Assembly (NCBI RefSeq): GCF_004345785.1
Contig: NZ_SLXI01000001.1
Span: 310,001 to 374,000, forward strand
From: Bisgaardia hudsonensis
Lineage (GTDB): Bacteria; Pseudomonadota; Gammaproteobacteria; Enterobacterales; Pasteurellaceae
Reading direction: 5' to 3'
Length of the DNA stretch: 64,000 nt
The translations under genes were made by a program, and so were the position numbers. Below, piece after piece: positions 29,416 to 38,122 of the stretch. The notes beneath the pieces are model-generated. The model worked only from the letters and a program-made list of their open reading frames with translations, made no database searches and had not been told where the DNA came from. Numbering within the stretch: position 1 is the stretch's first letter; each line of letters opens with the position of its first letter.

Positions 29416-29571
29416 TCGTTTTTCCTTTTATATAATGATACAACTAGTTGATATGCTAAGCATATGGAGTTTAATAAAATAAAGCTTGCGTATTTTCTCA
29501 AAAAAATTCATTTAATGTAAGCATTAATTGGAAAAAAAGTGAGCGTTTGAAATAAAAAACTAAAAAAAGAA

Positions 29572-29599
29572 TTGACTGTATTTAAAAGGAAACTATAAT
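29572..29599 (+). promoter_or_regulatory. Sigma-70 promoter of tRNA-Pro
   Basis: TTGACT (29572-29577) and TATAAT (29594-29599) with a 16-base spacer; the -10 ends 12 bases before the tRNA, a very good match to a housekeeping promoter. Confidence 0.8.
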
Positions 29600-29611
29600 G
29601 CTTGCATACTT

Positions 29612-29688
29612 CGGCGAGTAGCGCAGCTTGGTAGCGCAACTGGTTTGGGACCAGTGGGTCGTAGGTTCAAATCCTATCTCGCCGACCA
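29612..29688 (+). tRNA. tRNA-Pro (anticodon TGG)
   Basis: A 77-base cloverleaf with encoded CCA. The acceptor CGGCGAG pairs with CTCGCCG, the anticodon loop TTTGGGA carries TGG, and GGTTCAAATCC forms the T arm. It is probably cotranscribed with the tRNA-Arg 25 bp downstream. Confidence 0.95.
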
Positions 29689-29713
29689 ATTCTCTAAACT
29701 GTCTATTTTCAAT

Positions 29714-29790
<77 letters not shown>

Positions 29791-29948
29791 TCTCGGCTTT
29801 ATGTTTCAATAAATCGTAATTAGGTTATAAAATACAAAAGTGTCTTTCTATTTTGTGTCATAAAAATGAGACTTGAAACGAAGTTTGTTTGTATGAGGTA
29901 ATAACTAATTACTATCAAGATAAAGATTATTTTTGAAATATAAAAAAT

Positions 29949-29981
29949 AAGAGTTCATTATTAAAAAAATAATGAACTCTT
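29949..29981 (-). terminator. Terminator of iolC
   Basis: AAGAGTTCATTATT and AATAATGAACTCTT form a perfect 14-bp stem with a short A/T loop; on the minus strand a run ATTTTTTA follows. Confidence 0.8.
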
Positions 29982-30003
29982 AGTGTTTATAATTGATTTG
30001 CTT

Positions 30004-31917
30004 TTAAGAACGATGGTTTTTCCAAGCTTTAATTAATTTTCTATATCTTTCTGATACATTATTAATTAATTGTTCATCGTTAATTTTTCCTGATAACCAA
30101 TTTAAAGAAGCTTCACCAAAAATGGTTCTACCTACTGCAAATCCTTTCACAAGTGGAATATCTGCTGCAGCATTGAATACTTCTTCAAATTGCTCTATTG
30201 GTGAATCAAGGCCTAATATTAGAATTCCACGACAATATGGATCGTTTTCTTCTATTTTTTTACTAATATTTAACCAGGTTTCTTTTGATACTCCTGGTAA
30301 TTTCCACCAGTCTGGTTTTATTCCTAAAGCGTAGAAGTGAGATATGATTTCTACATAATAGTTTTCTGATTGTTCCATATCAGATGGTAATATTACTTCA
30401 AGTAACAATTCATGACCTGTTCGGCAACAACTTTGGTAAATTTCTTGAATTTTCTCATCTTGCTCTTGTTTTAAATTTAATTTATCTTTTGGATGATAGA
30501 ATACTAGGCATTTTACCACATGCTCTTTTGGCCAAGAAGTAAGCTGGCTACCAAGGTCACCATGCTCTAATCGTAGTGGACGAGATGATGGTAATTCAAT
30601 TGGGCGACCAATCCACCAATTTTTACCTGTAATTTCGTTTAAAGCAGCTTGACCAAAAGTTGTATCAGCTAAAATACCTGCATTTCCATCATAGATATTT
30701 TCTTCTTTTGCTGTTTTTTCTGCAGCTGTAAGTAATAGTGTCTTTAGTTTAGGTATTAATTCTATATTTGCACCACATTGATTTGCCATATCTATAAGCT
30801 GTTTACGATGATCAAATGCAAAAATACATAGGTTCTCCCATTGTTTTTTTCTTGTCGTTACTCTATGTAAATGATTAAGTTTTATATCTAAATCTGGTCT
30901 AGGTACAGATTCTGCTCGTGATAAGTAATCATCTAATTCTTCTTTAGTCGGCATTGCTGGCGCACAACCATGACGAGAGACTACTAGAGCACCACAAGCA
31001 TTTGCATAACGACAACATTGTTCCCAACTTTCACCATTTATATAGCCACGGAGAAGCCCTGACATAAATGCATCTCCAGCTCCTAAAACATTTAAAACTT
31101 CAACACGAACACCATAAACATTTATCCCCCCATCTATATGGTCTGGTATTTCTCCTTCAAACACAGAACAACCTAAAGCACCACGCTTACAAACTAGTGT
31201 TGCATTACTTACTTTACGTACATTTTTCAATGCAGTAAGCGTATCCGTTGATCCTCCTGCTATATGAAACTCTTCTTCAGTACCTACTAGAACATCAAAA
31301 TGATGTAATACTTCTTGTAGAGATGCTGTAACTGCTTCTGAATCAATGAAACGTGTTTCCCCATCACCAATAGAGGTTAATCCCCAAAGTACAGGCCTAT
31401 AGTCAATATCTAATAATCGTTTAGTATTATTTCTTCCTGCATATTCCAATGCTGTGAGAACGGCATTGCGAGTTTTAGGATTTGATAAATGTGTTCCTGT
31501 GATTGCTAGAGCTTTGGCTGATGCAATATATTCTTCACTAAAATCCTCTGATGTAATTGCCATATCAGCACAATTATCACGATAAAATATTAATGGGAAA
31601 GTATCTTGATCTTTAATACCTAGAATGACTAATGCAGTTAAGCGTTCTTTATCTGTAATTAAATGGCTAGTATCCACTCCTACTCGTTGTAATTCTTCGC
31701 GTAAAAATCTTCCCATATGTTCATCACCAACTCTGGCTAACATAGATGATTTCACTCCTTGAACCGCTGTACCATAGGCAACATTTCCCGATGAACCACC
31801 TAAGTATTTAGCAAATGAGCTGGCATCTTCTAATCTATCCCCAATTTGTTGAGAATATAAGTCTACTGCGACCCGACCTAAACAAATAAGATCTAATTTT
31901 TTCTGAATTGTGTTCAT
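30004..31917 (-). CDS. iolC: Fused 5-dehydro-2-deoxygluconokinase / DUF2090 aldolase (IolC type)
   Basis: The 637-residue protein joins two steps of inositol breakdown. Residues 1-325 are a PfkB-family kinase with the N-terminal GGSSGNVAYG substrate motif (about 40-49) and the catalytic NVLGAGDAFMSG motif near 285. It would phosphorylate 5-dehydro-2-deoxygluconate. Residues 335-637 are a DUF2090 domain, which takes the place of the IolJ aldolase in this fused form and would split the phosphorylated product into dihydroxyacetone phosphate and malonate semialdehyde. There is no separate iolJ gene in the window, which supports this. It is divergent from the RpiR-type regulator gene and carries the shared palindrome and a CRP-like site upstream. 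Confidence 0.9.
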   Translation of the reverse strand: MNTIQKKLDLICLGRVAVDLYSQQIGDRLEDASSFAKYLGGSSGNVAYGTAVQGVKSSMLARVGDEHMGRFLREELQRVGVDTSHLITDKERLTALVILGIKDQDTFPLIFYRDNCADMAITSEDFSEEYIASAKALAITGTHLSNPKTRNAVLTALEYAGRNNTKRLLDIDYRPVLWGLTSIGDGETRFIDSEAVTASLQEVLHHFDVLVGTEEEFHIAGGSTDTLTALKNVRKVSNATLVCKRGALGCSVFEGEIPDHIDGGINVYGVRVEVLNVLGAGDAFMSGLLRGYINGESWEQCCRYANACGALVVSRHGCAPAMPTKEELDDYLSRAESVPRPDLDIKLNHLHRVTTRKKQWENLCIFAFDHRKQLIDMANQCGANIELIPKLKTLLLTAAEKTAKEENIYDGNAGILADTTFGQAALNEITGKNWWIGRPIELPSSRPLRLEHGDLGSQLTSWPKEHVVKCLVFYHPKDKLNLKQEQDEKIQEIYQSCCRTGHELLLEVILPSDMEQSENYYVEIISHFYALGIKPDWWKLPGVSKETWLNISKKIEENDPYCRGILILGLDSPIEQFEEVFNAAADIPLVKGFAVGRTIFGEASLNWLSGKINDEQLINNVSERYRKLIKAWKNHRS

Positions 31918-31976
31918 ATTATTTTCCTTAGTGAGAATGTTTAAGTATATTTACGCCTATGAATTATACATCAATA

Positions 31977-31994
31977 TTGAAATATTTGTTTCAA
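31977..31994. promoter_or_regulatory. Candidate operator: TTGAAA-N6-TTTCAA
   Basis: A perfect inverted repeat TTGAAA/TTTCAA with a TATTTG spacer, 59 bases upstream of iolC. The same core occurs before iolA (34007), the ABC operon (37026) and iolD (40762). The RpiR-type protein at 32180 is the obvious candidate ligand; binding is inferred, not shown. Confidence 0.55.
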
Positions 31995-32018
31995 AAAATG
32001 CAATATAAAATTTATATT

Positions 32019-32034
32019 TTAGATGTAGATCACA
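32019..32034. promoter_or_regulatory. CRP-like site upstream of iolC
   Basis: TTAGATGTAGATCACA keeps one good half (TCACA) of the CRP consensus TGTGA-N6-TCACA. It lies on the upstream side of the palindrome relative to iolC. Confidence 0.4.
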
Positions 32035-32179
32035 AAAAGATGAATAACTTATTCTATTTGAGTTAGTAACTATTTATAAAATCCAAGTACCTTTTGAATG
32101 CTAACCAATATTTCATTATGAAAATTTTTTTATTAAGTGGTAGAATATCTGCACAATTAAATGATAAAAGTTATATAAA

Positions 32180-33025
32180 ATGCAAAAAAATTCACAAATT
32201 TTAAACCTACAAAATGAAATTCGTTTGCGATATGACAGTTTGAGTAAGCGTTTAAAACAAGTAGCGCGGTATGTTTTAGATAATCCGAACAATGTTGTTT
32301 TTGATACTGTAGCAACTATTGCAGAACAAGCTGATGTACCTCCATCTACATTAATTAGATTTGCTAATGCTTTTGGTTTTAGTGGATTTAATGAAATGAA
32401 ACAAATATTCAAAGAGAATTTAATTGAGGAAACTGCTAATTATACTGAAAGACTTCAATTATTTCGTCGATTAGAGCCTTCTCAAGATTATCAAGAAAGT
32501 GCAATTGATATTTTAAATATATTTTCTCAGGCTAATGCACAAGCCTTATATCAGCTTGATCATCATATAACCTCTGAGCAATTACAACAAGCTGTGAATA
32601 TTTTACGAGATGCAAATAATATCTTTATTATTGGGCTGAAACGTTCATTTAGTGTTGCTTGTTATTTGGATTATGCATTACATCATATTGACTGTCGTTC
32701 CTTCATTATCAATGGATTAGGTGGGATGTTTGATGAGCAATTAAGTCAAGTCAAAGAAGGAGATGTTGTTATTGCGATTAGTTTTTCGCCTTATGCAAGA
32801 GAAACATTGGATATTATGAATACAACATCAAGAAAAGGTATAAAACAGATTGCGATTACAGATAGTCAGATTAGTCCATTAATTGCCTTTAGTGATGTTT
32901 CTTTTGTTATAAAAGAAGCTCAAGTGCATGGTTTTAGATCACAATGTGCAACGATGACACTTGTTCAAACTCTTGCAATTGCCTTGGCATTAGAAACAGA
33001 AAAAAGACTTAAAACAAAAAGTTAA
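32180..33025 (+). CDS. RpiR family transcriptional regulator (probable inositol regulator)
   Basis: The 281-residue protein has an N-terminal HTH_6 domain (about 10-85, with DTVATIAEQADVPPSTLIRF) and a C-terminal SIS sugar-phosphate binding domain (about 125-255, with IFIIGLKRSFSVACYLDYAL and DVVIAISFSPYARET). Such regulators bind phosphorylated sugars and repress or activate sugar genes. The gene lies between iolC and iolB, in the inositol island, so control of this regulon is likely; the inducer may be a phosphorylated intermediate such as the IolC product. A DeoR-type IolR, as in Bacillus, is not present here. Confidence 0.85.
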   Translation: MQKNSQILNLQNEIRLRYDSLSKRLKQVARYVLDNPNNVVFDTVATIAEQADVPPSTLIRFANAFGFSGFNEMKQIFKENLIEETANYTERLQLFRRLEPSQDYQESAIDILNIFSQANAQALYQLDHHITSEQLQQAVNILRDANNIFIIGLKRSFSVACYLDYALHHIDCRSFIINGLGGMFDEQLSQVKEGDVVIAISFSPYARETLDIMNTTSRKGIKQIAITDSQISPLIAFSDVSFVIKEAQVHGFRSQCATMTLVQTLAIALALETEKRLKTKS

Positions 33026-33029
33026 ATTT

Positions 33030-33057
33030 AAAGTGCGGTATTTTTTACCGCACTTTA
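33030..33057. terminator. Inverted USS pair acting as bidirectional terminator
   Basis: AAAGTGCGGTA (USS at 33031-33039) and TACCGCACTTT (USS at 33047-33055) are perfect inverted copies with a T-rich loop. It sits between the convergent regulator gene and iolB, the classic position for such pairs. Confidence 0.85.
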
Positions 33058-33072
33058 TATTAGTAATAGGAT

Positions 33073-33903
33073 TTATTTAAATTTATCGGCATAAACTTGA
33101 CTATTTATCCATTGATGATCTTCTTCCCACGAAAAACGCCATTTACGAACAGGTCCAGCCATAACATTTAAATAGTAATTATTGTATCCGGCAATTGTTG
33201 CAACAGGATGATATCCTTTTGGCACTTGAACTACATCTCCGTCATATACAGCCATACATTCATCTAAGGATCTATCGTCCGTATAAACTCTCTGCATTGC
33301 AAAACCTTGTGATGGCTCAAAACGGTGATAATAGGTTTCTTCTAGGTAGGTTTCAGTTTCGCTATTTTTCTGATCATGTTTATGGCTTGGAAAAGAGCTT
33401 GTATTTCCTTCATCTGTAAAAACCTCCACAACGAGTAAAGCATCGGCGGGCTCTGTTTCAGGTAAAATATTATGAACAAGCCTTTGGTTATTTCCAAAGC
33501 CTCGTTTTTCTACACCAACATCATCAGGTGTAATTAAACGAACAGGGAGGTTTCCATTACTTGGTGCTCTACATACCGCTAGCTCTAGATAGCTTTCAGC
33601 TTTAATCGTAACTTTTTGGTGATGTGGCACATAGACAGAATAGGGAGGGATTCGTTCAAAAGGTGTAGAACGATTACCTATATTTTTAAATACTTGTTCA
33701 GAAACAGAAATGGTTGCTTTCCCTGATACTAAAACAAAACATACTTCAGTATTATCTGTGTTAAAACTTAATATTTGATTTTCTTTTAAATGATACATTT
33801 CAAAACCGACATATTCCCATCCTGCACTTTGGGGTGTGATTTTTTGAGTTTGACCATTTTCAGCAAGTGTGTTTTTTGCGGATTTTGATAATAAATGACT
33901 CAT
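33073..33903 (-). CDS. iolB: 5-deoxy-glucuronate isomerase
   Basis: IolB converts 5-deoxy-glucuronate to 5-dehydro-2-deoxygluconate, the substrate of IolC. The 276-residue protein is a two-cupin fold. The metal motif FPSHKHDQKN (near residue 180) with ETYLEETYYHRF and the later VPKGYHPVA (near 235) give the metal-binding His and Glu. I chose the ATG at 33903 because GGAG lies 8 bases before it; an upstream start would add 15 residues of poor quality. It is transcribed toward the regulator gene and is divergent from iolA across 216 bp that contains the shared operator and a CRP-like site. Confidence 0.92.
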   Translation of the reverse strand: MSHLLSKSAKNTLAENGQTQKITPQSAGWEYVGFEMYHLKENQILSFNTDNTEVCFVLVSGKATISVSEQVFKNIGNRSTPFERIPPYSVYVPHHQKVTIKAESYLELAVCRAPSNGNLPVRLITPDDVGVEKRGFGNNQRLVHNILPETEPADALLVVEVFTDEGNTSSFPSHKHDQKNSETETYLEETYYHRFEPSQGFAMQRVYTDDRSLDECMAVYDGDVVQVPKGYHPVATIAGYNNYYLNVMAGPVRKWRFSWEEDHQWINSQVYADKFK

Positions 33904-33988
33904 ATAAATCTCCAATTCTAATTTAGAAAATATTCTATTATCTATCATAACTTAATTAACTCATTTGACCATGAAAAATTATTAAATA

Positions 33989-34004
33989 TCCAACATGGAT
34001 CACA
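33989..34004. promoter_or_regulatory. CRP-like half site upstream of iolA/iolB
   Basis: TCCAACATGGATCACA carries a good TCACA half but a poor left half. It lies just upstream of the palindrome at 34007. Confidence 0.35.
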
Positions 34005-34006
34005 AA

Positions 34007-34024
34007 ATGAAATAAATTTTTCAA
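34007..34024. promoter_or_regulatory. Candidate operator: ATGAAA-N6-TTTCAA
   Basis: GAAA and TTTC arms with a TAAATT spacer, in the iolB-iolA divergent region, two bases after the CRP-like half site. It belongs to the recurring set of four. Confidence 0.5.
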
Positions 34025-34119
34025 TATTTATCGTGAATGAATTGAAATATTTATTTTATTGTTCTAATCTAGCTAAAGGCATAAATTGTTATTTTGTTTA
34101 CAGGTTAAGGAGCAAAAAA

Positions 34120-35628
34120 ATGGAAACTGTTTTAAATTTTATTAATGGTAAAAAAGTTGAAAGTAAAGGAGAGGTTATTTCTCCAATTTATAATCCAGCG
34201 ACAGGGCAACAAATTCGTCAAGTGAGAATGAGTACAGCTGAAGAGGCTATTGAAGCTGTTGATGTAGCACAAAGCGCTTTCCCTGCTTGGGCTGAAACAT
34301 CTCCACTACGTCGTGCTCGGATTCTTTTTAAGTTTAAAGAATTATTAGAAAAAAATTTTGATTCACTTGCTCGTTTAATTACAGAAGAGCATGGAAAAGT
34401 ATACTCTGATTCAATTGGGGAATTAACTAGAGGATTAGAAGTAGTCGAATTTGCTTGCGGAATACCACATTTATTAAAAGGCGAATTTTCAGAGCAAGCT
34501 GGTAGAGGGATAGATATTCATTCTGCTATGCAACCTTTGGGAGTTTGTGTCGGGATTACGCCATTTAATTTTCCTGCAATGGTTCCTATGTGGATGTTTC
34601 CTGTTGCTTTAGCTTGTGGCAATACATTTATTCTTAAACCATCTAAAACTGATCCTTCATTATCAGTGAGATTAGCTGAATTATTGAAAGAAGCTGGATT
34701 ACCTGATGGTGTATTCAATGTTGTTCATGGTGAGCGATATGATAACGAAATTTTGTTGAAAGAACCTCGAGTTAAGGCTGTTAGCTTTGTTGGTTCAAGC
34801 GCTGTTGCTGCACAAGTATATAAATTAGGCTCGGAATATGGAAAAAGAGTTCAAGCATTAGGGGCAGCTAAAAATCATGGTCTTGTGATGCCTGATGTTG
34901 ATATTGAAGCCACTGCAAATTCTTTACTTGGAGCTGCTTTTGGTGCCGCTGGAGAGCGTTGTATGGCATTACCGATAGCGGTAACGATTGATGATGAAAC
35001 TGCAGATAAATTAGTTAATGCTTTAAAACCTAAAATTGAAGCACTTCGTTATGGTCCAGGGCTATTAAAAGACGGTGAAAAAGAAATGGATTTTGGACCA
35101 TTAATTACACAACAACATCTTAATAATGTAACGAATTATATAAATAAAGGAGTGGAAGAGGGGGCTACTTTAGTTGTAGATGGTAGAGGTAAAAAACCTA
35201 ATGGTTATGAGAATGGATATTTTATTGGTGGTACCTTATTTGATCGCGTTACGCCAGAAATGACGATTTATAAAGAAGAAATTTTTGGCCCTGTTCTTGG
35301 TATTGTCAGAGCAAAAAGTTTTGATGAAGCATTGGATCTTATTAACAAACACCAATTTGGAAATGGAACAGCAATTTTTACTAATAATGGTGCAGCAGCT
35401 AGAGAGTTTACTTATAAAGTTCAAGCTGGCATGGTTGGGGTTAATGTTCCAATTCCTGTTCCGATGGCATTTCATTGTTTTGGTGGATGGAAAGACTCGG
35501 CATTCAGTACTTTAAATGTATATGGACCAGATGGTGTTCGTTTTTATACAAAAATGAAAACAGTCACTACTCGTTGGCCTGAGGTTAATGTTAATTCAAA
35601 AGCTTCTTTTGCTATGCCAACATTATAA
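34120..35628 (+). CDS. iolA: CoA-acylating malonate/methylmalonate semialdehyde dehydrogenase
   Basis: IolA (MmsA type) oxidises malonate semialdehyde to acetyl-CoA and CO2, the last step of inositol breakdown. I chose the ATG at 34120 (503 residues), with AAGGAG upstream; 29 further codons upstream give an unlikely leader. The aldehyde dehydrogenase fold has the NAD motif near 227 (SFVGSSAVA) and the active-site stretch GAAGERCMALPIAVT with catalytic Cys281. Several positions in the family (a Glu replaced by Asn, AAKNHGLVMP) are consistent with CoA-dependent release. A hairpin and then a second dehydrogenase gene follow. Confidence 0.93.
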   Translation: METVLNFINGKKVESKGEVISPIYNPATGQQIRQVRMSTAEEAIEAVDVAQSAFPAWAETSPLRRARILFKFKELLEKNFDSLARLITEEHGKVYSDSIGELTRGLEVVEFACGIPHLLKGEFSEQAGRGIDIHSAMQPLGVCVGITPFNFPAMVPMWMFPVALACGNTFILKPSKTDPSLSVRLAELLKEAGLPDGVFNVVHGERYDNEILLKEPRVKAVSFVGSSAVAAQVYKLGSEYGKRVQALGAAKNHGLVMPDVDIEATANSLLGAAFGAAGERCMALPIAVTIDDETADKLVNALKPKIEALRYGPGLLKDGEKEMDFGPLITQQHLNNVTNYINKGVEEGATLVVDGRGKKPNGYENGYFIGGTLFDRVTPEMTIYKEEIFGPVLGIVRAKSFDEALDLINKHQFGNGTAIFTNNGAAAREFTYKVQAGMVGVNVPIPVPMAFHCFGGWKDSAFSTLNVYGPDGVRFYTKMKTVTTRWPEVNVNSKASFAMPTL

Positions 35629-35642
35629 TAAATTGTCAACAA

Positions 35643-35672
35643 AAATAGGCGTCGAAAGACGCCTTATTTTTA
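35643..35672 (+). terminator. Hairpin after iolA
   Basis: AAAATAGGCGTC-GAAA-GACGCCTTATTTT has a GC-rich stem closed by a GAAA tetraloop and a T-rich end. It lies only 20 bases before the next start, so it may give partial read-through. Confidence 0.75.
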
Positions 35673-35691
35673 TGAAAATTAAGGAGATTAT

Positions 35692-36828
35692 ATGAAAAAA
35701 ATTAGAATAGGATTAATTGGAACTGGTTACATTGGAAGATGTCATGCTATTGCTTATTCACAAGTATCAACGGTTTTTTCGTTAGATGCTGAATTAGAAC
35801 TAGAATATTTAGCTGAAATTACACCTGAATTAGCGATTCAAAAAGCAAAAGAATTTGGATTTAATCGTTCTACTGGAAATTGGAGAGATGTAGTTTGTGA
35901 TCCTAATGTTGATATTGTTGATATTTGTACACCTAATTTTTTACATAAGGAAATAGCACTTGAGGCAATTAAGGCAGGTAAACATATTTATTCAGAAAAA
36001 CCTTTAGCGTTAGATGCTAAAGATGCAAAGATAATGTATGAAGAAGCACAAAAAGCAAAAGTAAAAACACTCGTTGGTTTCAATTATATAAAAAACCCAA
36101 CAACCCAATTAGCTCGTGAAATTATATCGAAAGGAGAGATTGGTGAAGTAGTTCATTTTTATGGTACACATAATGAGGATTATTTAGCTGATTCTAATAC
36201 ACCTTTAGATTGGCATTGTATCAAAGAAAAAGCAGGATTAGGTGCATTAGGTGATCTTGGTGCTCATATTATTCAAATGGCACAATTTTTAGTAGGAAGC
36301 GATATCAAAAGAGTGATTGGAGATATGGAAACTGTAATAAAAAAACGACCCAATCCAAATGATATAGCAGAACTACTTGATGTTGAAAATGAAGATCAAG
36401 CAAGTGCTTTAATTCGCTTTGATAATGGTTGTATGGGGAGCATTGAAACATCTAGGATAGCCTGTGGTCGTAAAATGGGATTAAGTTATGTTATTACTGG
36501 TACAAAAGGTAGTATTGTATATACACAGGAAAGAATGGCGGAATTAAAACTTTATTTACATAATGAAGAGCCTGCTCGTCAAGGGTTTAAAACAATTTTA
36601 ACAGGACCATTACACCCTGATTATAAAAATTTTTGTATTAGTGCTGGACATGGTATTGGTTTTAATGACCAAAAAACGGTTGAAATTCGGGATCTGATCA
36701 ACGGTATAGCGAGTGATTCTATCATATATCCTGATTTTGAAGAAGGATTTAAAGTATCGAGAGTGCTAGATGCAATTGCATTATCTCATCATAAAAAATG
36801 CTGGATTGATGTTGATTCTATAGCATAG
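35692..36828 (+). CDS. Gfo/Idh/MocA family oxidoreductase (second inositol-type dehydrogenase)
   Basis: The 378-residue protein has the NAD-binding motif GLIGTGYIGRCHA at its N-terminus, the EKPL motif (near residue 102) with the conserved Lys, and the GALGDLGAHIIQMAQF stretch with the catalytic Asp/His pair near 200. It differs from the IolG-type protein at 43745-44755, which is shorter and more canonical. It is probably a scyllo- or D-chiro-inositol dehydrogenase or an inosose reductase that feeds isomers into the path. Substrate is inferred from the island. The gene follows iolA by 63 bp and ends at a terminator. Confidence 0.82.
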   Translation: MKKIRIGLIGTGYIGRCHAIAYSQVSTVFSLDAELELEYLAEITPELAIQKAKEFGFNRSTGNWRDVVCDPNVDIVDICTPNFLHKEIALEAIKAGKHIYSEKPLALDAKDAKIMYEEAQKAKVKTLVGFNYIKNPTTQLAREIISKGEIGEVVHFYGTHNEDYLADSNTPLDWHCIKEKAGLGALGDLGAHIIQMAQFLVGSDIKRVIGDMETVIKKRPNPNDIAELLDVENEDQASALIRFDNGCMGSIETSRIACGRKMGLSYVITGTKGSIVYTQERMAELKLYLHNEEPARQGFKTILTGPLHPDYKNFCISAGHGIGFNDQKTVEIRDLINGIASDSIIYPDFEEGFKVSRVLDAIALSHHKKCWIDVDSIA

Positions 36829-36833
36829 TAATT

Positions 36834-36877
36834 ATTCAGTAAAATATGATATTCAGTTGCAAAGTATTTTACTGAAT
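36834..36877 (+). terminator. Hairpin after the second dehydrogenase gene
   Basis: ATTCAGTAAAATA and TATTTTACTGAAT are perfect 13-base inverted repeats with an 18-base loop. The stem is AT-rich and the T-run is weak. Confidence 0.55.
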
Positions 36878-36930
36878 AAATTGAAATTATTTATTTTAAA
36901 AATAAAATTAATGAAATTTTTAATCCAAAG

Positions 36931-36946
36931 TGAGATCTATTTCACA
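36931..36946. promoter_or_regulatory. CRP-like site upstream of the inositol ABC operon
   Basis: TGAGATCTATTTCACA, with a good TCACA half. It is 80 bases upstream of the palindrome at 37026. Confidence 0.45.
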
Positions 36947-37025
36947 AATATTTAACTTCCTTGTTGTGTATAAATTACCTTAATGTTACATATATAACAG
37001 AAGATAAATTTCAAAAATACATCAT

Positions 37026-37043
37026 TTGAAATTTGTATTTCTA
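37026..37043. promoter_or_regulatory. Candidate operator: TTGAAA-N6-TTTCTA
   Basis: GAAA and TTTC arms with a TTTGTA spacer, 60 bases before the binding-protein start; one of four copies in the island. Confidence 0.5.
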
Positions 37044-37102
37044 TTTGTTTTGTTGCCTATTTCTAAGGTAAATAATTAATTCCAATTTAAAGGAGTAGCA
37101 TT

Positions 37103-38038
37103 ATGAAAAAAACATTATTAGCGGCATTATGTGGAGGGTTATTACTTATCTCTCAATCTTCTATGGCAAAGAATTTAGTTATTGGTGCCCCGATGGTATC
37201 CTTTGCAGATAAATGGCAGACCTATGTACAAGATGCTATTCGTAAATTTGATGAAGAGCATGATGATGTAGAAATTAAACTTTCTGATGCTAACGCAGAT
37301 CCTTCTCGTTTATTAAATGATGTTGAAACTTTTATTGACCAAGGTGTTGATGCATTATTAGTTGTACCAACGGATCCTAATATTGTTAAAGTCATTGGTC
37401 GTAAGGCTAAGAAAGCTGGCGTTCCTTTAATTATTGTTAATCGTAAACCAAATGATGAAGATATGAAATATGTAACTAGTTATGTTGGTTCTGATGAAGT
37501 TGAAGGTGGAAAAATTCAAGCTAATTACATTGTAAATAGCTTAAATGGAAAACAAGGAAATACCCTTATACTTCTTGGACCACTAGGCCTTGATGCAGTA
37601 ACTAAACGCACCGAGGGTAATAAAAATATTTTTAAAGATCATAAAAATATTACTGTTGTAACAGAGCAAGAAGGTAAATGGGATAGAGCAAAAGGGATTG
37701 AAATTGCAGAAAATGTTTTAGCCGCTAAAAAGGAAATTAATGTGGTTGTGAGTAATAATGATGAAATGGCTATTGGCGCAATATTAGCAAGTCGTAAGTT
37801 GGGTCTAAAAGATGAAGATTTAATCATTGTTGGACTTGATGCGACACCTGATGCACTTGAATATCTAGGACAAGGCCTAGATGCTACTGTTTTCCAATCC
37901 GCACAGGGACAAGGTTATACTGGTGCTGAAATGGCATATCTTGCTGCTAAGGGACAAAAAGTACCAGAAGTTAAATGGGTTCCTTTTGAATTAGTGACTC
38001 CAGAGAATAAAGAAGAATATCAAGCAAAATATAAATAA
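37103..38038 (+). CDS. Inositol-type ABC transporter periplasmic binding protein
   Basis: The 311-residue precursor has a signal peptide cut after SSMA (about residue 22). The mature protein is a type I periplasmic binding protein (ribose/inositol cluster), with VIGAPMVSFADKWQTYVQD at the start and the VVPTDPNIVKVIGRKAKKAG hinge stretch near 95. It delivers the sugar or cyclitol to the ATPase/permease encoded downstream. The position inside a complete iol island makes myo-inositol the likely ligand. A stem-loop directly after the stop may raise its expression over the ATPase and permease. Confidence 0.85.
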   Translation: MKKTLLAALCGGLLLISQSSMAKNLVIGAPMVSFADKWQTYVQDAIRKFDEEHDDVEIKLSDANADPSRLLNDVETFIDQGVDALLVVPTDPNIVKVIGRKAKKAGVPLIIVNRKPNDEDMKYVTSYVGSDEVEGGKIQANYIVNSLNGKQGNTLILLGPLGLDAVTKRTEGNKNIFKDHKNITVVTEQEGKWDRAKGIEIAENVLAAKKEINVVVSNNDEMAIGAILASRKLGLKDEDLIIVGLDATPDALEYLGQGLDATVFQSAQGQGYTGAEMAYLAAKGQKVPEVKWVPFELVTPENKEEYQAKYK

Positions 38039-38051
38039 TTTGTGTCTATTG

Positions 38052-38077
38052 AGAGCAATATAGAACTATATTGCTCT
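38052..38077 (+). terminator. Perfect 12-bp stem-loop between binding protein and ATPase genes
   Basis: AGAGCAATATAG and CTATATTGCTCT flank a two-base AA core; a short T stretch follows. It is likely an intra-operon stabiliser or partial terminator. Confidence 0.65.
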
Positions 38078-38122
38078 TTGAAATAGTCTCATTTTATTTT
38101 TGATGAATTTAAGGAGTTATCA

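Noticed and set aside
29791-30003. Small gene in the region after tRNA-Arg
   Set aside because: Only AT-rich sequence and the iolC terminator are found; no frame with a ribosome site.
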